This document shows positions 25,561-33,853 of a stretch of DNA of 64,000 nt, in pieces (positions within the stretch are counted from its first letter, which is position 1; every line of letters begins with the position of its first letter). A program made the position numbers and the translations under genes. Origin of the DNA: Bilifractor sp002394235 (GTDB taxonomy: Bacteria; Bacillota; Clostridia; Lachnospirales; Lachnospiraceae); the NCBI RefSeq assembly GCF_052118845.1, contig NZ_JBQKGJ010000002.1, positions 124,001 through 188,000 of the forward strand, given 5' to 3'. The notes under the pieces are model-generated. The model was not told where the DNA came from. It ran no database searches and saw only the letters and a program-made list of their open reading frames with translations.

Positions 25561-26706
25561 TCAGTATGCCTTTTCCAGAATACCGATGACGTCTTCTTTT
25601 GTTACACCCTGACGGGGATTAAACATCAGAGGCGCCTCTTTCAGCACTTCCCCGGCCAGCATATCGAAATCCTCTTTCCGGATCTTCTGCTCGGAAAGGG
25701 TACGGATCTTCAGATCCCGGATCATCTTCAGAAGAGCATCCGACAGCAGATACGGATCCTTCTCGGGATCACCCGTCGGTTCCAAATCGATCGTCCGGGC
25801 CATGTCCACCATTTTCTCCGGGCAGCTCTCCGCGTTGAAGGCCATTACATAAGGAAGCACACAGGCATTTGCCATTCCGTGCGCCAGCCCGAAATGAGCG
25901 CTCAGGGTATGTGCGATCGCATGGTTCAGACCGAGGTTTGCATTGGAGAATCCGAAGCCTGTGATGATACAGCCGAGCATCATCTGCTCTCTCGCCTCCA
26001 TGTTGTTCCCGTCCGCTACCACCTTCGGCAGATTCTCATAGAGAATCGACAGTCCCTTGAGCGAGTTGTACTCCGTCAGCGGCGTTGCGCAATTGGAAAT
26101 ATAACTCTCCACCGCGTGCGTAATCGCGTCCATACCGGTAGCCGCCGTTACAGACACGGGCATCGTCCGTGTGAACTCAGGATCGCAGACCACATCCGAC
26201 GCTGTTAGCTTGTTGTCGATTACGACATATTTCACAACCTTCTTCGTGTCAATCAGGGCGCTGACGTTTGTGATCTCGCTCGAGGTACCCGCGGTTGTCG
26301 GTACGGCGATCAGCGGAAGCAGATCATTTTTTACCATGCCGATTCCCGCATAATCGCTGATGTTTCCCGGATTTGTCATCAGCACGTTCACTGCCTTCGC
26401 CAGATCAATACTGCTGCCTCCGCCGACAGCTACAAATCCCTCAACCTTCTCGTCCTTTGCAATTTTTGACGCTTCCTCAACGACTTCATTGGTCGGATTC
26501 GGAATGACTCCGTCAAAGATCACATACCCGACGCCGGCCTTTTCCACCTGCGCGATGATCTTCTCTGCTATTCCGGCCGCCTTCACCCCGCCGTCATAGA
26601 CAATCATTACCTTATGCAATCCGTGTGACGCCAGAAGCTCCGGAATCTTATCCGCGGAATCTCTGCCAAACACAATATTACTCTTTATAAAAAAATTGTA
26701 GCTCAT
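25561..26706 (-). CDS. iron-containing alcohol dehydrogenase (group III)
   Basis: 381 residues, the standard size. The nucleotide site GGGSSIDLAKAVNVL (about residues 97-111), the metal ligands in GMDAITHAVESY and LNHAIAHTLSAHFGLAHG (one Asp and three His) and the NVSALID segment are all visible. It catalyses NAD(P)-dependent alcohol/aldehyde interconversion, as in lactaldehyde reductase or 1,3-propanediol dehydrogenase. It is the first gene of the operon and is divergent from a TetR regulator. Together with the aldolase module it could dispose of an aldehyde released by aldol cleavage. Confidence 0.9.
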   Translation of the reverse strand: MSYNFFIKSNIVFGRDSADKIPELLASHGLHKVMIVYDGGVKAAGIAEKIIAQVEKAGVGYVIFDGVIPNPTNEVVEEASKIAKDEKVEGFVAVGGGSSIDLAKAVNVLMTNPGNISDYAGIGMVKNDLLPLIAVPTTAGTSSEITNVSALIDTKKVVKYVVIDNKLTASDVVCDPEFTRTMPVSVTAATGMDAITHAVESYISNCATPLTEYNSLKGLSILYENLPKVVADGNNMEAREQMMLGCIITGFGFSNANLGLNHAIAHTLSAHFGLAHGMANACVLPYVMAFNAESCPEKMVDMARTIDLEPTGDPEKDPYLLSDALLKMIRDLKIRTLSEQKIRKEDFDMLAGEVLKEAPLMFNPRQGVTKEDVIGILEKAY

Positions 26707-27175
26707 AGTTTCTCTCCCTTCATCAGTTCAGCTGTTATTTTCAGTCTATCGAAAGGATCCTGTAAAAAACAGAACACATCCGGCCGTTCTGTGTTAATTG
26801 CACACTTTTCCGCAAACTGTACAGTATACGTAGTCTTCGACTGCTCTCGCAGTTACCCTGTTCAAGTTTTATTAAGCAAAAATTTTACAGATCTGCTTCT
26901 CTCAGCGAATTGGGTTATCTTTCATCTATTGTTCACTCACAACTATGTACGGCAAGGATTTTAGCCGCACGCGAACAGTAACCTTTTTCACATTACTGAC
27001 AGATACTTGCGCCTCCCGTTGCTTGAAGATTTTTTCTTCTGCATGTACAATATCTATAGTCATACATGAGCACGGCATAGGGCAACCGGCAGTTGACGCA
27101 GCCGCAAGACTCTTGTGCAGTATTGGTAGAATCCGCCTCTTATGCAGGCATTGAATGGGAGAGGAAAGAATTATA
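26707..27175. other. 469-base divergent intergenic region
   Basis: It holds the candidate operator near 26.77 kb and A/T-rich promoter-like sequence. No convincing gene was seen: short frames lack good ribosome binding sites and recognisable domains. The unusually long spacer leaves room for more regulatory sites or a small RNA, but no clear terminator-bounded RNA was found. Confidence 0.5.
26769..26808. promoter_or_regulatory. candidate TetR operator, ACAGAAC-N10-GTTCTGT
   Basis: ACAGAAC (26769-26775) and GTTCTGT (26786-26792) are a perfect 7-base inverted repeat, overlapped by GTGTTAATTGCACACTTT (26791-26808). It lies 63 bases upstream of the alcohol dehydrogenase start and in the divergent spacer with the TetR gene. 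Matching elements occur at 19335-19373. Confidence 0.5.
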
Positions 27176-27877
27176 ATGGCAAAAGCATCCGCCGCACCGC
27201 ATCGAACTAATAAATCCGAGCAGACCAGAGAACGTATTATAGAATCCTACCTGACCCTGATCCGGGAAAAAAAATGGGATAAAATCTCTGTCATTGAGAT
27301 CTGCCGCCAGTCTGATATCACCAGGGGAACCTTTTATCAGTATTTCAGCGATATATACGACATGATGGAGCAGATTGAAACCTCCCTCCTCACGGAGCTG
27401 TCAAACCGCTTTGCCAGCTCCCGCCGACAGTCGCAGCTACCTGTCAGCACGGAAACCTTTTTCACCAATTTCAACCCTGCTCCTCCGGAAATATTTCTGA
27501 CCTGGTTCGAATTCTGCCGGAATCATAAACAGGCAATGATGGCCCTTCTGGATCGCAAGAACGGTGATACCTATTTTGTAAAGCGCCTGAAACCGCTGAT
27601 CAGCAGCTATATTCAGGATATGATGGACCGCGATGGAGTTCCCAGAGATGAGCTTCGCTCTCATTTTGTCGACATCTTTATCGAGCTTCATTTTCTTTCG
27701 GCGCAGACCTGGCTTGACTCCGACGATTCCATGGAAATCATGGACATTGATGATATCGTCAATCTGCTCAATGTCATGCGGGTCGGTGCTCTCTATATGA
27801 GCCTGAAACACAGAGAAGACCCGGAGCGTTTTGATGAAGTCATGCACACACATCCCCGCGATCATAAGGAAGCATGA
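27176..27877 (+). CDS. TetR-family transcriptional regulator
   Basis: About 233 residues. The N-terminal TetR helix-turn-helix is clear (TRERIIESYLTLIREKKWDKISVIEIC split around residues 18-44, then DITRGTFYQYFSDIYDM), and the C-terminal half is an all-helical ligand/dimer domain. It probably represses the divergent alcohol dehydrogenase operon in the absence of an effector. The start at 27176 has GAGGAAAG upstream; ATG 27155 is in frame with a poor site. The inverted repeat at 26769-26792 is the best candidate operator, and a related sequence at the aldolase/kinase spacer suggests it controls both units. Confidence 0.85.
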   Translation: MAKASAAPHRTNKSEQTRERIIESYLTLIREKKWDKISVIEICRQSDITRGTFYQYFSDIYDMMEQIETSLLTELSNRFASSRRQSQLPVSTETFFTNFNPAPPEIFLTWFEFCRNHKQAMMALLDRKNGDTYFVKRLKPLISSYIQDMMDRDGVPRDELRSHFVDIFIELHFLSAQTWLDSDDSMEIMDIDDIVNLLNVMRVGALYMSLKHREDPERFDEVMHTHPRDHKEA

Positions 27878-27893
27878 CAAATGACCTCTATAG

Positions 27894-27948
27894 AAGGGAC
27901 CGGAAGAGATCCCCGCCTTTGCGGAAAATTCTCCTTCCGGTCCCTTTT
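27894..27948. terminator. bidirectional terminator
   Basis: AAGGGACCGGAAG (27894-27906) pairs with CTTCCGGTCCCTT (27934-27946), followed by TTAAAA. It lies 17 bases after the TetR stop and between convergent genes. Confidence 0.75.
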
Positions 27949-28091
27949 AAAATCTCAGTAATGACACTTCGTATTACACAGCAAACACTCATACGATACT
28001 TTGTACCGCAAACTGTATAAGCTACGGATTGCTCCGTGCTGCGCACTCCTGCAATTCTACAGTAACGTCAAACACAAAGCGGCATGTCCGC

Positions 28092-29087
28092 TTACTGCTC
28101 TGCCTTCGCTTCCGCATCCATCTTCGCGATTTCCGCGTCGAAGTCATTCCGATACTTCTTCATCTTTTCATCCAGCATGTCCTTATTCGCCATCAGCTTC
28201 GGAACGCACACCTTGATCATATTTTTGATCTCATAATGATGCTCATAGATTCCCGGAAGCGTATTTCTTGCACGCTTCTGCTCTTCCTCAGAGAACGTGA
28301 CATTCATTTTACCGTCAGCTCCTACAGAAGCCTTGCCGTAGATTCCGCAGACCGGACAGAGTACATCCTTCCCGTCATTTTCGATCATGAGAAGATCATT
28401 GTGGCAAACCGGGCAGACTCCCTTCGGTCCCACCCAGGTATTGACCTCATCGTATGGTTTACCGATTGCTTCAGCAACCGCACGACCAAGGTCCGCACTG
28501 GTCTGCATCAGCTTGTCATCGAGCAGCGGGCTTCCGGTCCTTCCCTGGTCATAGGCGTCAATGTGTCCGACTGCCTTCATGCACTGGGAGAAGGAAAACA
28601 GATGAAGCATGGGAAGACCCATGGAAACCCAGTGGTGCGACTGCGCGCCACCCACAGAGATGTAACCGCAGTAACGATCCTTTGTATAATTCGGATTCAG
28701 AAGCGGTTTTCCCTCTGCCGCGCGCTTCTTGTTCTCCTCAAGGATATTGGCGCGGTCATGGGAAGGCATGTAGCGGTCCAGGAAATTCTTGAACTGTCCG
28801 ACGATTCCAACCGCATACACCGGTGCAGCGATAATAACGCCATCGCACTCGTCAAAAGCAGCTTCCAGCTCCTGATAGCCATCCTTGAACGCACAGTGAA
28901 TATCCACGTCGCCGCGATCTCTGCAGCGACTGCAGTAATCACAGGCATGGCAATGCGTGATTTCCATGCGCATGGTATTGATAAATTTCACATCCGCACC
29001 TGCCTTATGCGCCGCGAACAGCGCCTCCTTACACAAAATATCGCATCGTTCGTTCCTTCTGCCGAAGGAAATTCCTAATATTTTCAT
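28092..29087 (-). CDS. iron-sulfur flavoprotein with C-terminal zinc ribbon (copy 3)
   Basis: 331 residues, the third family copy. The cluster region contains C46, C49, C52 and C65 plus an extra C55 (CHACDYCSRC). The flavin segment APVYAVGIVGQFKNFLDR is followed by MPSHD. The zinc ribbon is CPVCH then CPVCGIYG, with a longer basic/acidic tail than in the other copies. It is the last gene of the thiolase-DUF35-ACP-acyltransferase-kinase operon, 63 bases after butyrate kinase. This is the clearest link between the flavoprotein family and the thiolase modules. A reductive step on an acyl or aromatic intermediate is conceivable but unproven. Confidence 0.8.
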   Translation of the reverse strand: MKILGISFGRRNERCDILCKEALFAAHKAGADVKFINTMRMEITHCHACDYCSRCRDRGDVDIHCAFKDGYQELEAAFDECDGVIIAAPVYAVGIVGQFKNFLDRYMPSHDRANILEENKKRAAEGKPLLNPNYTKDRYCGYISVGGAQSHHWVSMGLPMLHLFSFSQCMKAVGHIDAYDQGRTGSPLLDDKLMQTSADLGRAVAEAIGKPYDEVNTWVGPKGVCPVCHNDLLMIENDGKDVLCPVCGIYGKASVGADGKMNVTFSEEEQKRARNTLPGIYEHHYEIKNMIKVCVPKLMANKDMLDEKMKKYRNDFDAEIAKMDAEAKAEQ

Positions 29088-29150
29088 CGCTTCCCCTACC
29101 TTTTATATATATAAGAATACATTCCGACAGGCGTGAAACGCTCACGCCGC

Positions 29151-30260
29151 TCAGGCAAAATCGAATTTTTCAAACACCTTTTTGCCCGTATACTCCTTCA
29201 GTTCTTCCTCTCCGTTCAATACACGGATCGCGCCGGCGGCCATTGCCTCCATCTCAAATTCACCCGGATATGCGTAGACCGGTGCGATAAAGCTGCACGA
29301 CTCCGTAATCTGATTGACCAGATCCTTATTGTAGACCATTCCGCCGCCCAGGAGAATTCCGTCAACCTTTCCCTTAAGCACGGCCGCCATAGAACCGATC
29401 GCCTTCTCAATCTGATAGATCATGGTGTTCCAGAGCATCGCCGCATAGCGGTCCCCGTCAGCAGCTCTTTTGCTGACTTCGAGCGCGTCGGAAATTCCCA
29501 GATGACTCACGAAACCGCCCTGCCTTGTGCAGAGTTTACGGACTGACTTGATATCCATCTTCTCTCTTTCCATATAGTCCAGGAGATCATAGACAGATAT
29601 ACCGCCGCAGCGCGTCGGTGCCATCGGGCCCTCGCCGCCCACAATATCAAAGCCATCCACCATCCGCCCCTGACGGTGTGCGGATACGGAGATGCCGCCG
29701 CCAATATGACAGACTACATAGTTGCATTCTTCATATTTCTTCCCGAGCACATTCTTGCTATGACGAATCGCCGTTTCCTTCAGATTCAGCGCATGCAGAT
29801 GAACGGTTCGGTACACCCCTTTGATTCCGGTCATCCTTGCCAGATCCTGAAGCTCATCGGTATCCGGCGGATTGACAATCATGGCTTTTGCGCCGTACTT
29901 TACGGCAAACTCATGTGCGAGCTGCGGTCCAAGAGTTGCCGGATGTACCACACCGTTTGCGCAGGTTCTGGCATGCTCCAGAACCAGATCGCTCAGGTTA
30001 TAGGTTCCGCCCTCCACAGACAGAAGGCCGCCTCCGCGGCCTACAAATACATCGACGTCTTCCAGCGTCTGTCCGTTCTCGCGCACAATGTCCAGAATCA
30101 TATCCCTGCGATAAGGCAGCTGGTCTGACATGGTTTTGAATTTTCCAAGCTCCGCCGCGTCATGTGCTACATTTTTTGAAAATAAACAGGTCTCCCCGTC
30201 AAACATCGCGATCTTCGTGGATGTAGAGCCCGGATTGATTGCAAATATTTTGTACCCCAC
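29151..30260 (-). CDS. buk: butyrate kinase family acyl kinase
   Basis: 369 residues, the normal length for butyrate/branched-chain acid kinases of the ASKHA fold. The N-terminal INPGSTSTKIAMF, the VGRGGGL motif, VCHIGGGISVSAH and ILLGGGM phosphate and nucleotide motifs are all present. It makes ATP from an acyl phosphate and ADP, releasing a carboxylate such as butyrate, isobutyrate or a related acid. The gene follows the phosphate acyltransferase by 14 bases in the thiolase operon, so the pair would recover ATP from the acyl-CoA product of the pathway. The acyl group cannot be read from sequence. Confidence 0.9.
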   Translation of the reverse strand: MGYKIFAINPGSTSTKIAMFDGETCLFSKNVAHDAAELGKFKTMSDQLPYRRDMILDIVRENGQTLEDVDVFVGRGGGLLSVEGGTYNLSDLVLEHARTCANGVVHPATLGPQLAHEFAVKYGAKAMIVNPPDTDELQDLARMTGIKGVYRTVHLHALNLKETAIRHSKNVLGKKYEECNYVVCHIGGGISVSAHRQGRMVDGFDIVGGEGPMAPTRCGGISVYDLLDYMEREKMDIKSVRKLCTRQGGFVSHLGISDALEVSKRAADGDRYAAMLWNTMIYQIEKAIGSMAAVLKGKVDGILLGGGMVYNKDLVNQITESCSFIAPVYAYPGEFEMEAMAAGAIRVLNGEEELKEYTGKKVFEKFDFA

Positions 30261-30274
30261 CTTGTCTCCTCCGA

Positions 30275-31279
30275 TCAGTTCTGATTCATTTTTGCCGCGC
30301 GGACCGCAGAAATGATGATATTTCCTTTGATCTCGGAAACCGGCGCTCCCCTTGAGCAGTCACAGACCACGCTGTTAAAGCCCTGCAGCATGGGACCGTA
30401 AGCATCCGCATGACCAAACTGCTGGATCAGCTTAACGCCGACGTTACCGACATTCAGATCCGGCCAGATAATAACGTTGGCTTTACCGGCAACCTTACTT
30501 TCTCTCTTGACCTTCTTTGCCGCGACCTCCGGAGAAATCGCCGCGTCGAACTGGAACTCTCCGTCGATGGCGAGATCCGGTCTCTTTTCCTGTGCGATCT
30601 TCAAAGCCGCTGTCACCTTGTCGATCAGCTCGCCCTGCCCGCTTCCCAGTGTGGAATAGCAGACCATGGCACATCTGGGCTCCCAGTCCAGAAGATCCCT
30701 GACTGTCTCACAGGCAGAGATCGCGATGTCCGCCAGCTGTTCGGAATCCGGATTCGTGCAGACCGCGCTGTCTCCGATAGCCAACAGGGATCCTTCACTT
30801 CCCTTGAATCCCGGAATATCACAGAGGCCGATACTGGAAATCGTGCTGATGCCCGGCTTCATTCCGATCATCATCTGCGCCGCCAGAAGCACGTCTCCGG
30901 TTGTGTTGTCGATTCCCGCGAAGGTAACTCCGACCTCTCCGGCCTTTTGCATTGCCATCGCGTAATAAAGCGGGTCCGCCATACGCCGATTCAACGCCTT
31001 TTCCTTCAGTCTTGTATCCGGCATTGCAACATACTTATCAATAATCTCCTTGCGATATGCTTCATTATTGATATCTACAAAGGTAAATACAGAGGAATCG
31101 TAGCCGCGCTCCACTGCCAGCTTCGGAAGCTGGTCATCGCCCAGCAGAACCGGAATGATATAACCGTCTCTGCCGGTCTCATATGCGGCCTGCATCATCT
31201 TCTCATTGGTCGCCTCCGGAAAAGCAACCTTCTGCGGGTTTGCCTTTGCCTTGGCATAAATTTCATCTAATACGCTCAT
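30275..31279 (-). CDS. pta: phosphate acyltransferase (phosphotransacetylase type)
   Basis: 334 residues, matching phosphate acetyltransferase length and motifs more than the roughly 300-residue phosphotransbutyrylase. Segments MVCYSTLGSGQGELIDKV, DGEFQFDAAISPEVA and FPDLN-type IIWPDLNVGNVGVKLIQ are typical. It converts acyl-CoA and phosphate to acyl phosphate and CoA. ATG 31279 has GGAGAG 6 bases upstream, better than the in-frame TTG at 31285. It is paired with a butyrate kinase rather than an acetate kinase, so either specificity is broad or the acyl group is not acetate. The gene symbol is by family; acyl preference is unproven. Confidence 0.85.
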   Translation of the reverse strand: MSVLDEIYAKAKANPQKVAFPEATNEKMMQAAYETGRDGYIIPVLLGDDQLPKLAVERGYDSSVFTFVDINNEAYRKEIIDKYVAMPDTRLKEKALNRRMADPLYYAMAMQKAGEVGVTFAGIDNTTGDVLLAAQMMIGMKPGISTISSIGLCDIPGFKGSEGSLLAIGDSAVCTNPDSEQLADIAISACETVRDLLDWEPRCAMVCYSTLGSGQGELIDKVTAALKIAQEKRPDLAIDGEFQFDAAISPEVAAKKVKRESKVAGKANVIIWPDLNVGNVGVKLIQQFGHADAYGPMLQGFNSVVCDCSRGAPVSEIKGNIIISAVRAAKMNQN

Positions 31280-31309
31280 TTTCAACTCTCCGTTATGAAA
31301 TGAATAGGA

Positions 31310-31549
31310 TTACATTTCTTCCTCAACCAGATTGACCAGATCGCCGATTGTCGTGCATGCAGCCGCATCCTGAAGAGTGATCGTAGCGTCCAACTCGTTC
31401 TCGATCTCAGCAACCAGGGCAACCATCTGCACGGAGGCGCCCTTCAGCTCCTCCTTGAAATTCGTCTCGGTGGAAAGCTCGGAAGCATCTCTGTTGTAGG
31501 AAACCGCTACCAGCTCAATTACCTTGTTTTCCAGTTCTTTTCTGTCCAT
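31310..31549 (-). CDS. acyl carrier protein (module 2)
   Basis: 79 residues with the helical carrier-protein pattern and an acidic C-terminus. The attachment site reads LKGASVQM, with S39 at the same position as S39 of the ACP at 18260-18499, instead of the usual Asp-Ser-Leu. Start 31549 was chosen from GGAGAAAAAAC upstream; a 30-codon extension has no site. It sits between DUF35 and the acyltransferase in the second module, preceded by a 169-base spacer with a hairpin. Like its paralogue it is probably a dedicated carrier for the adjacent thiolase. Confidence 0.8.
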   Translation of the reverse strand: MDRKELENKVIELVAVSYNRDASELSTETNFKEELKGASVQMVALVAEIENELDATITLQDAAACTTIGDLVNLVEEEM

Positions 31550-31610
31550 GTTTTTTCTCCTTGAACTTATGTATGTATTAAAAACTATGATCTCTGTTTC
31601 CCGATCAACT

Positions 31611-31676
31611 CCTCGAAAACGCAGGCAGCATCGACGCATACAAGACTCGAACGAGAGATCTGCTGTAGTTTCGAGG
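31611..31676 (-). promoter_or_regulatory. intercistronic hairpin between DUF35 and ACP genes
   Basis: CCTCGAAAAC plus GCAGGCAG (31611-31628) pair imperfectly with CTGCTGTAG plus TTTCGAGG (31660-31676), leaving a 31-base loop. No U-tract is seen. It lies in the longest gap inside the module-2 operon and could be an mRNA cleavage or stability site that raises ACP levels relative to upstream genes. Confidence 0.4.
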
Positions 31677-31718
31677 GCAATCCATATAGTTATTCCGTGT
31701 TATAGCATGCGTCATCGT

Positions 31719-32147
31719 TTATTGATCTTCATCCAAATCAAAAACTACCGTTTTATAGCCGTCTCTCTGATAGATGGACGCATGTACATTAACCGGAAGT
31801 CCCTTTCCTTCGAGAATCTCCCGTCTTTTTTTCTTGCTGACGCCGCGCACTACTGCATTCAGATGCGCGCCTTCTTCAATCTCCACATCCCCGTAACAGA
31901 ACTTGCCGAGAGCCTTGTATTCCGGTTTCATCGAAAGCGGAGCCGGCATTACCATGGAATGAAGCTTTGCTTTTCCGCTGATCTCAATCCACTCCATATC
32001 CCAGTTTCCACAGGTATTGCAGGCGTAGACCGGAGGAAACTCTACTGCTCCGCATTTTTTGCATCTCTTTGCGGTGATTTTGCCCTTCTCCAGATTCTCG
32101 TAGAAAGTAGCAACCACCTTTTCCAGTTTAATCGGACTTTCACTCAT
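31719..32147 (-). CDS. DUF35 OB-fold protein with zinc ribbon, thiolase partner (module 2)
   Basis: 142 residues, a paralogue of the protein at 16496-16933. The zinc ribbon CKKCGAVEFPP then CNTCGNWD is followed by the OB-fold and the conserved segment LNAVVRGVSKKKRREILEGKG. It should bind the adjacent thiolase (15 bases upstream in the operon) and help hold the acyl substrate. The conserved lysine/arginine-rich strand (KKKR) is shared by both copies and could face CoA or the carrier protein; that is inference. Confidence 0.85.
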   Translation of the reverse strand: MSESPIKLEKVVATFYENLEKGKITAKRCKKCGAVEFPPVYACNTCGNWDMEWIEISGKAKLHSMVMPAPLSMKPEYKALGKFCYGDVEIEEGAHLNAVVRGVSKKKRREILEGKGLPVNVHASIYQRDGYKTVVFDLDEDQ

Positions 32148-32162
32148 GATTTCGTTTCCTCC

Positions 32163-33470
32163 TTAGTCCGCTGTGCGGATGATATATGTACAGATATTCT
32201 GTGCGCCGCCATATCCGCGAAGCATGGCTGTTTTCGGCAGTTTCTTTACCTGGCCTTCACCAGCCTCGCCACGCATCTGATGAACCGCCTCATAGAGATC
32301 CGCAAGACCGGAAGCCGCATGGGCATGGCCAAAGGATGTCCGGCCGCCATTTGTATTGATCGGCTTGTCTCCGTCATAGGCAGTACGTCCTTCGCAGATA
32401 TATTTCCAACCCTCTCCATAGGGCAGATACCCTGCGATCTCCGCTGCCACCAGATGTGAGGTGATAATGAAGTCATTCGCATAGAAGAGATCCAGCTCCT
32501 CCGGCTTCACACCGGTAAGCTCATATACCTGGCGGACCGCTTCGATCGTTGCATTGACTTCGAAGTGCGGAGTTGTCGCCTCACAGGCAGCACAGCCGAC
32601 ACCCAACACCTCAATCGGTTTATGGGACTTATTTCCCATGTACTTGTCAACCATATCCGTCGCACAGACAATGACCGCCGCCGCGCCGTCACACTTCAGC
32701 TCCAGCCCGGAAGCGCGAAGAAAATCGCCCATTCTCGGATTATATGGAGAACGCATATAATCCAGGACATTGTCGAATCCTTTCTCCTTAGCAATCTCCT
32801 CGTAAGGAGTTCTTGCAATCGCCAGCGGGTTCTTCGACGCATTTCTGCGATTGTTGATGCACATCCAGTTCAAGGTGTCATCCATCTGCTGATCCGTCAG
32901 TCCGCGTGTTCTCTTGTACCACTCCGCCGCGTCGTCATAAATCAGGTTCAGACCACCCATCAGGCTTCTGGTGTAATTCCGGTCATACAGCCATGCCGTC
33001 GTCTTCAGGAAACGCTCCATCGTGATTTTTTCACGCTTGTAGGGATGCTCCGGAATCGCAGCGCTGTCGCCAAACTCTACACACCCGGAAAGCACACAGT
33101 TATATTTTCCGGACGCCACGGCATTAACTGCCTCTTCAATCGCGTAGTATCCGGTGCAGCAGGCCTCAGAATGATGAATGGATGCCTTGCCCTTCATGCC
33201 GAACCAGTTCGCGATCTGCACGTTCGGTGTCAGATAGTTGGAAGATGCAAGAGGACTTGCCTCACCATGGAAATAGAAATCCACGTCCTGCGGATTTACA
33301 CCGGCATCCTCCATCGCTTTCAAAGCCGCATAGCCATACATTTCTCCTTCTGTCAGTCCATCCGTTTCCGGATTGTCCACCGTATACATAAACGGAGTAC
33401 ATCCAACGCCAATGATGGATACTCCTCTGCTGTACGGATGAATCGTCGTTTTGTTCATAACAACATCCAT
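32163..33470 (-). CDS. thiolase-superfamily acyltransferase (SCP2/PhlC-like, module 2)
   Basis: 435 residues, a clear paralogue of the protein at 16959-18248. The nucleophile motif HSEACCTGY (C104, C105) and GGRTSFGHAHAASG histidine motif are present, and the canonical second cysteine is again replaced (LRGYGGAQN). Start 33470 has GCGAGGAC upstream. It opens an operon continuing DUF35, ACP, phosphate acyltransferase, butyrate kinase and flavoprotein. The acyl-phosphate/ATP genes suggest it releases an acyl-CoA by thiolytic or retro-Claisen cleavage, but synthesis is equally compatible with the sequence. Confidence 0.82.
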   Translation of the reverse strand: MDVVMNKTTIHPYSRGVSIIGVGCTPFMYTVDNPETDGLTEGEMYGYAALKAMEDAGVNPQDVDFYFHGEASPLASSNYLTPNVQIANWFGMKGKASIHHSEACCTGYYAIEEAVNAVASGKYNCVLSGCVEFGDSAAIPEHPYKREKITMERFLKTTAWLYDRNYTRSLMGGLNLIYDDAAEWYKRTRGLTDQQMDDTLNWMCINNRRNASKNPLAIARTPYEEIAKEKGFDNVLDYMRSPYNPRMGDFLRASGLELKCDGAAAVIVCATDMVDKYMGNKSHKPIEVLGVGCAACEATTPHFEVNATIEAVRQVYELTGVKPEELDLFYANDFIITSHLVAAEIAGYLPYGEGWKYICEGRTAYDGDKPINTNGGRTSFGHAHAASGLADLYEAVHQMRGEAGEGQVKKLPKTAMLRGYGGAQNICTYIIRTAD

Positions 33471-33620
33471 TTTTTGTCCTCGCATTCTTGATATTCACGA
33501 TTGCTTTCCCGGTCATTGTCTGATGATCCGTTCCTTCAATACGCAACCTCGGCCATTTTTTCCATCATATCCATTTCCTTCCCGATGAAATATAATGTCG
33601 TCGTCTATATTTCGACTCTA

Positions 33621-33659
33621 TTTTGACCACGCGTGGAAGATAGTCTGTATAAAGGTCAA
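33621..33659. promoter_or_regulatory. candidate operator B, TTTTGACC-N25-GGTCAA, with embedded palindrome
   Basis: TTTTGACC (33621-33628) and GGTCAA (33654-33659) are inverted half-sites about 150-190 bases upstream of the module-2 thiolase. Overlapping them is the perfect palindrome CCACGCGTGG (33627-33636). The downstream flank ATTATCA resembles that of site A (GGTCATTATCA there, GGTCAATGATTATCA here). Confidence 0.5.
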
Positions 33660-33766
33660 TGATTATCAAAGAAAATGACCACATCATATCCGATAGCAGA
33701 TAGAAGCCAGTGCCATGCCGGGACTAATACAGTATGTGGCACGCTGTATCTGGGAACTATACAAAA

Positions 33767-33803
33767 TTCGGCGCTGCACGCCCGAAAGGTGTGCAACGCC
33801 GAA
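33767..33803 (-). terminator. intrinsic terminator of the MocA oxidoreductase gene
   Basis: TTCGGCGCTGCAC (33767-33779) pairs with GTGCAACGCCGAA (33791-33803) with one mismatch around an 11-base loop. On the minus strand the stem is followed by TTTTGTAT. It begins 51 bases after the stop at 33854. Confidence 0.7.
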
Positions 33804-33853
33804 CTGTCTTGCTCAATATTTACTTCTCACATTTCTACCCGATAAACGTTACA

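Larger units (their letters stand above)
33471..33853. other. 383-base intergenic region upstream of the module-2 operon
   Basis: It holds the leader of the thiolase operon, candidate operator B, the 10-base palindrome CCACGCGTGG (33627-33636) and the terminator of the next upstream gene. No gene was seen in it. Confidence 0.5.
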
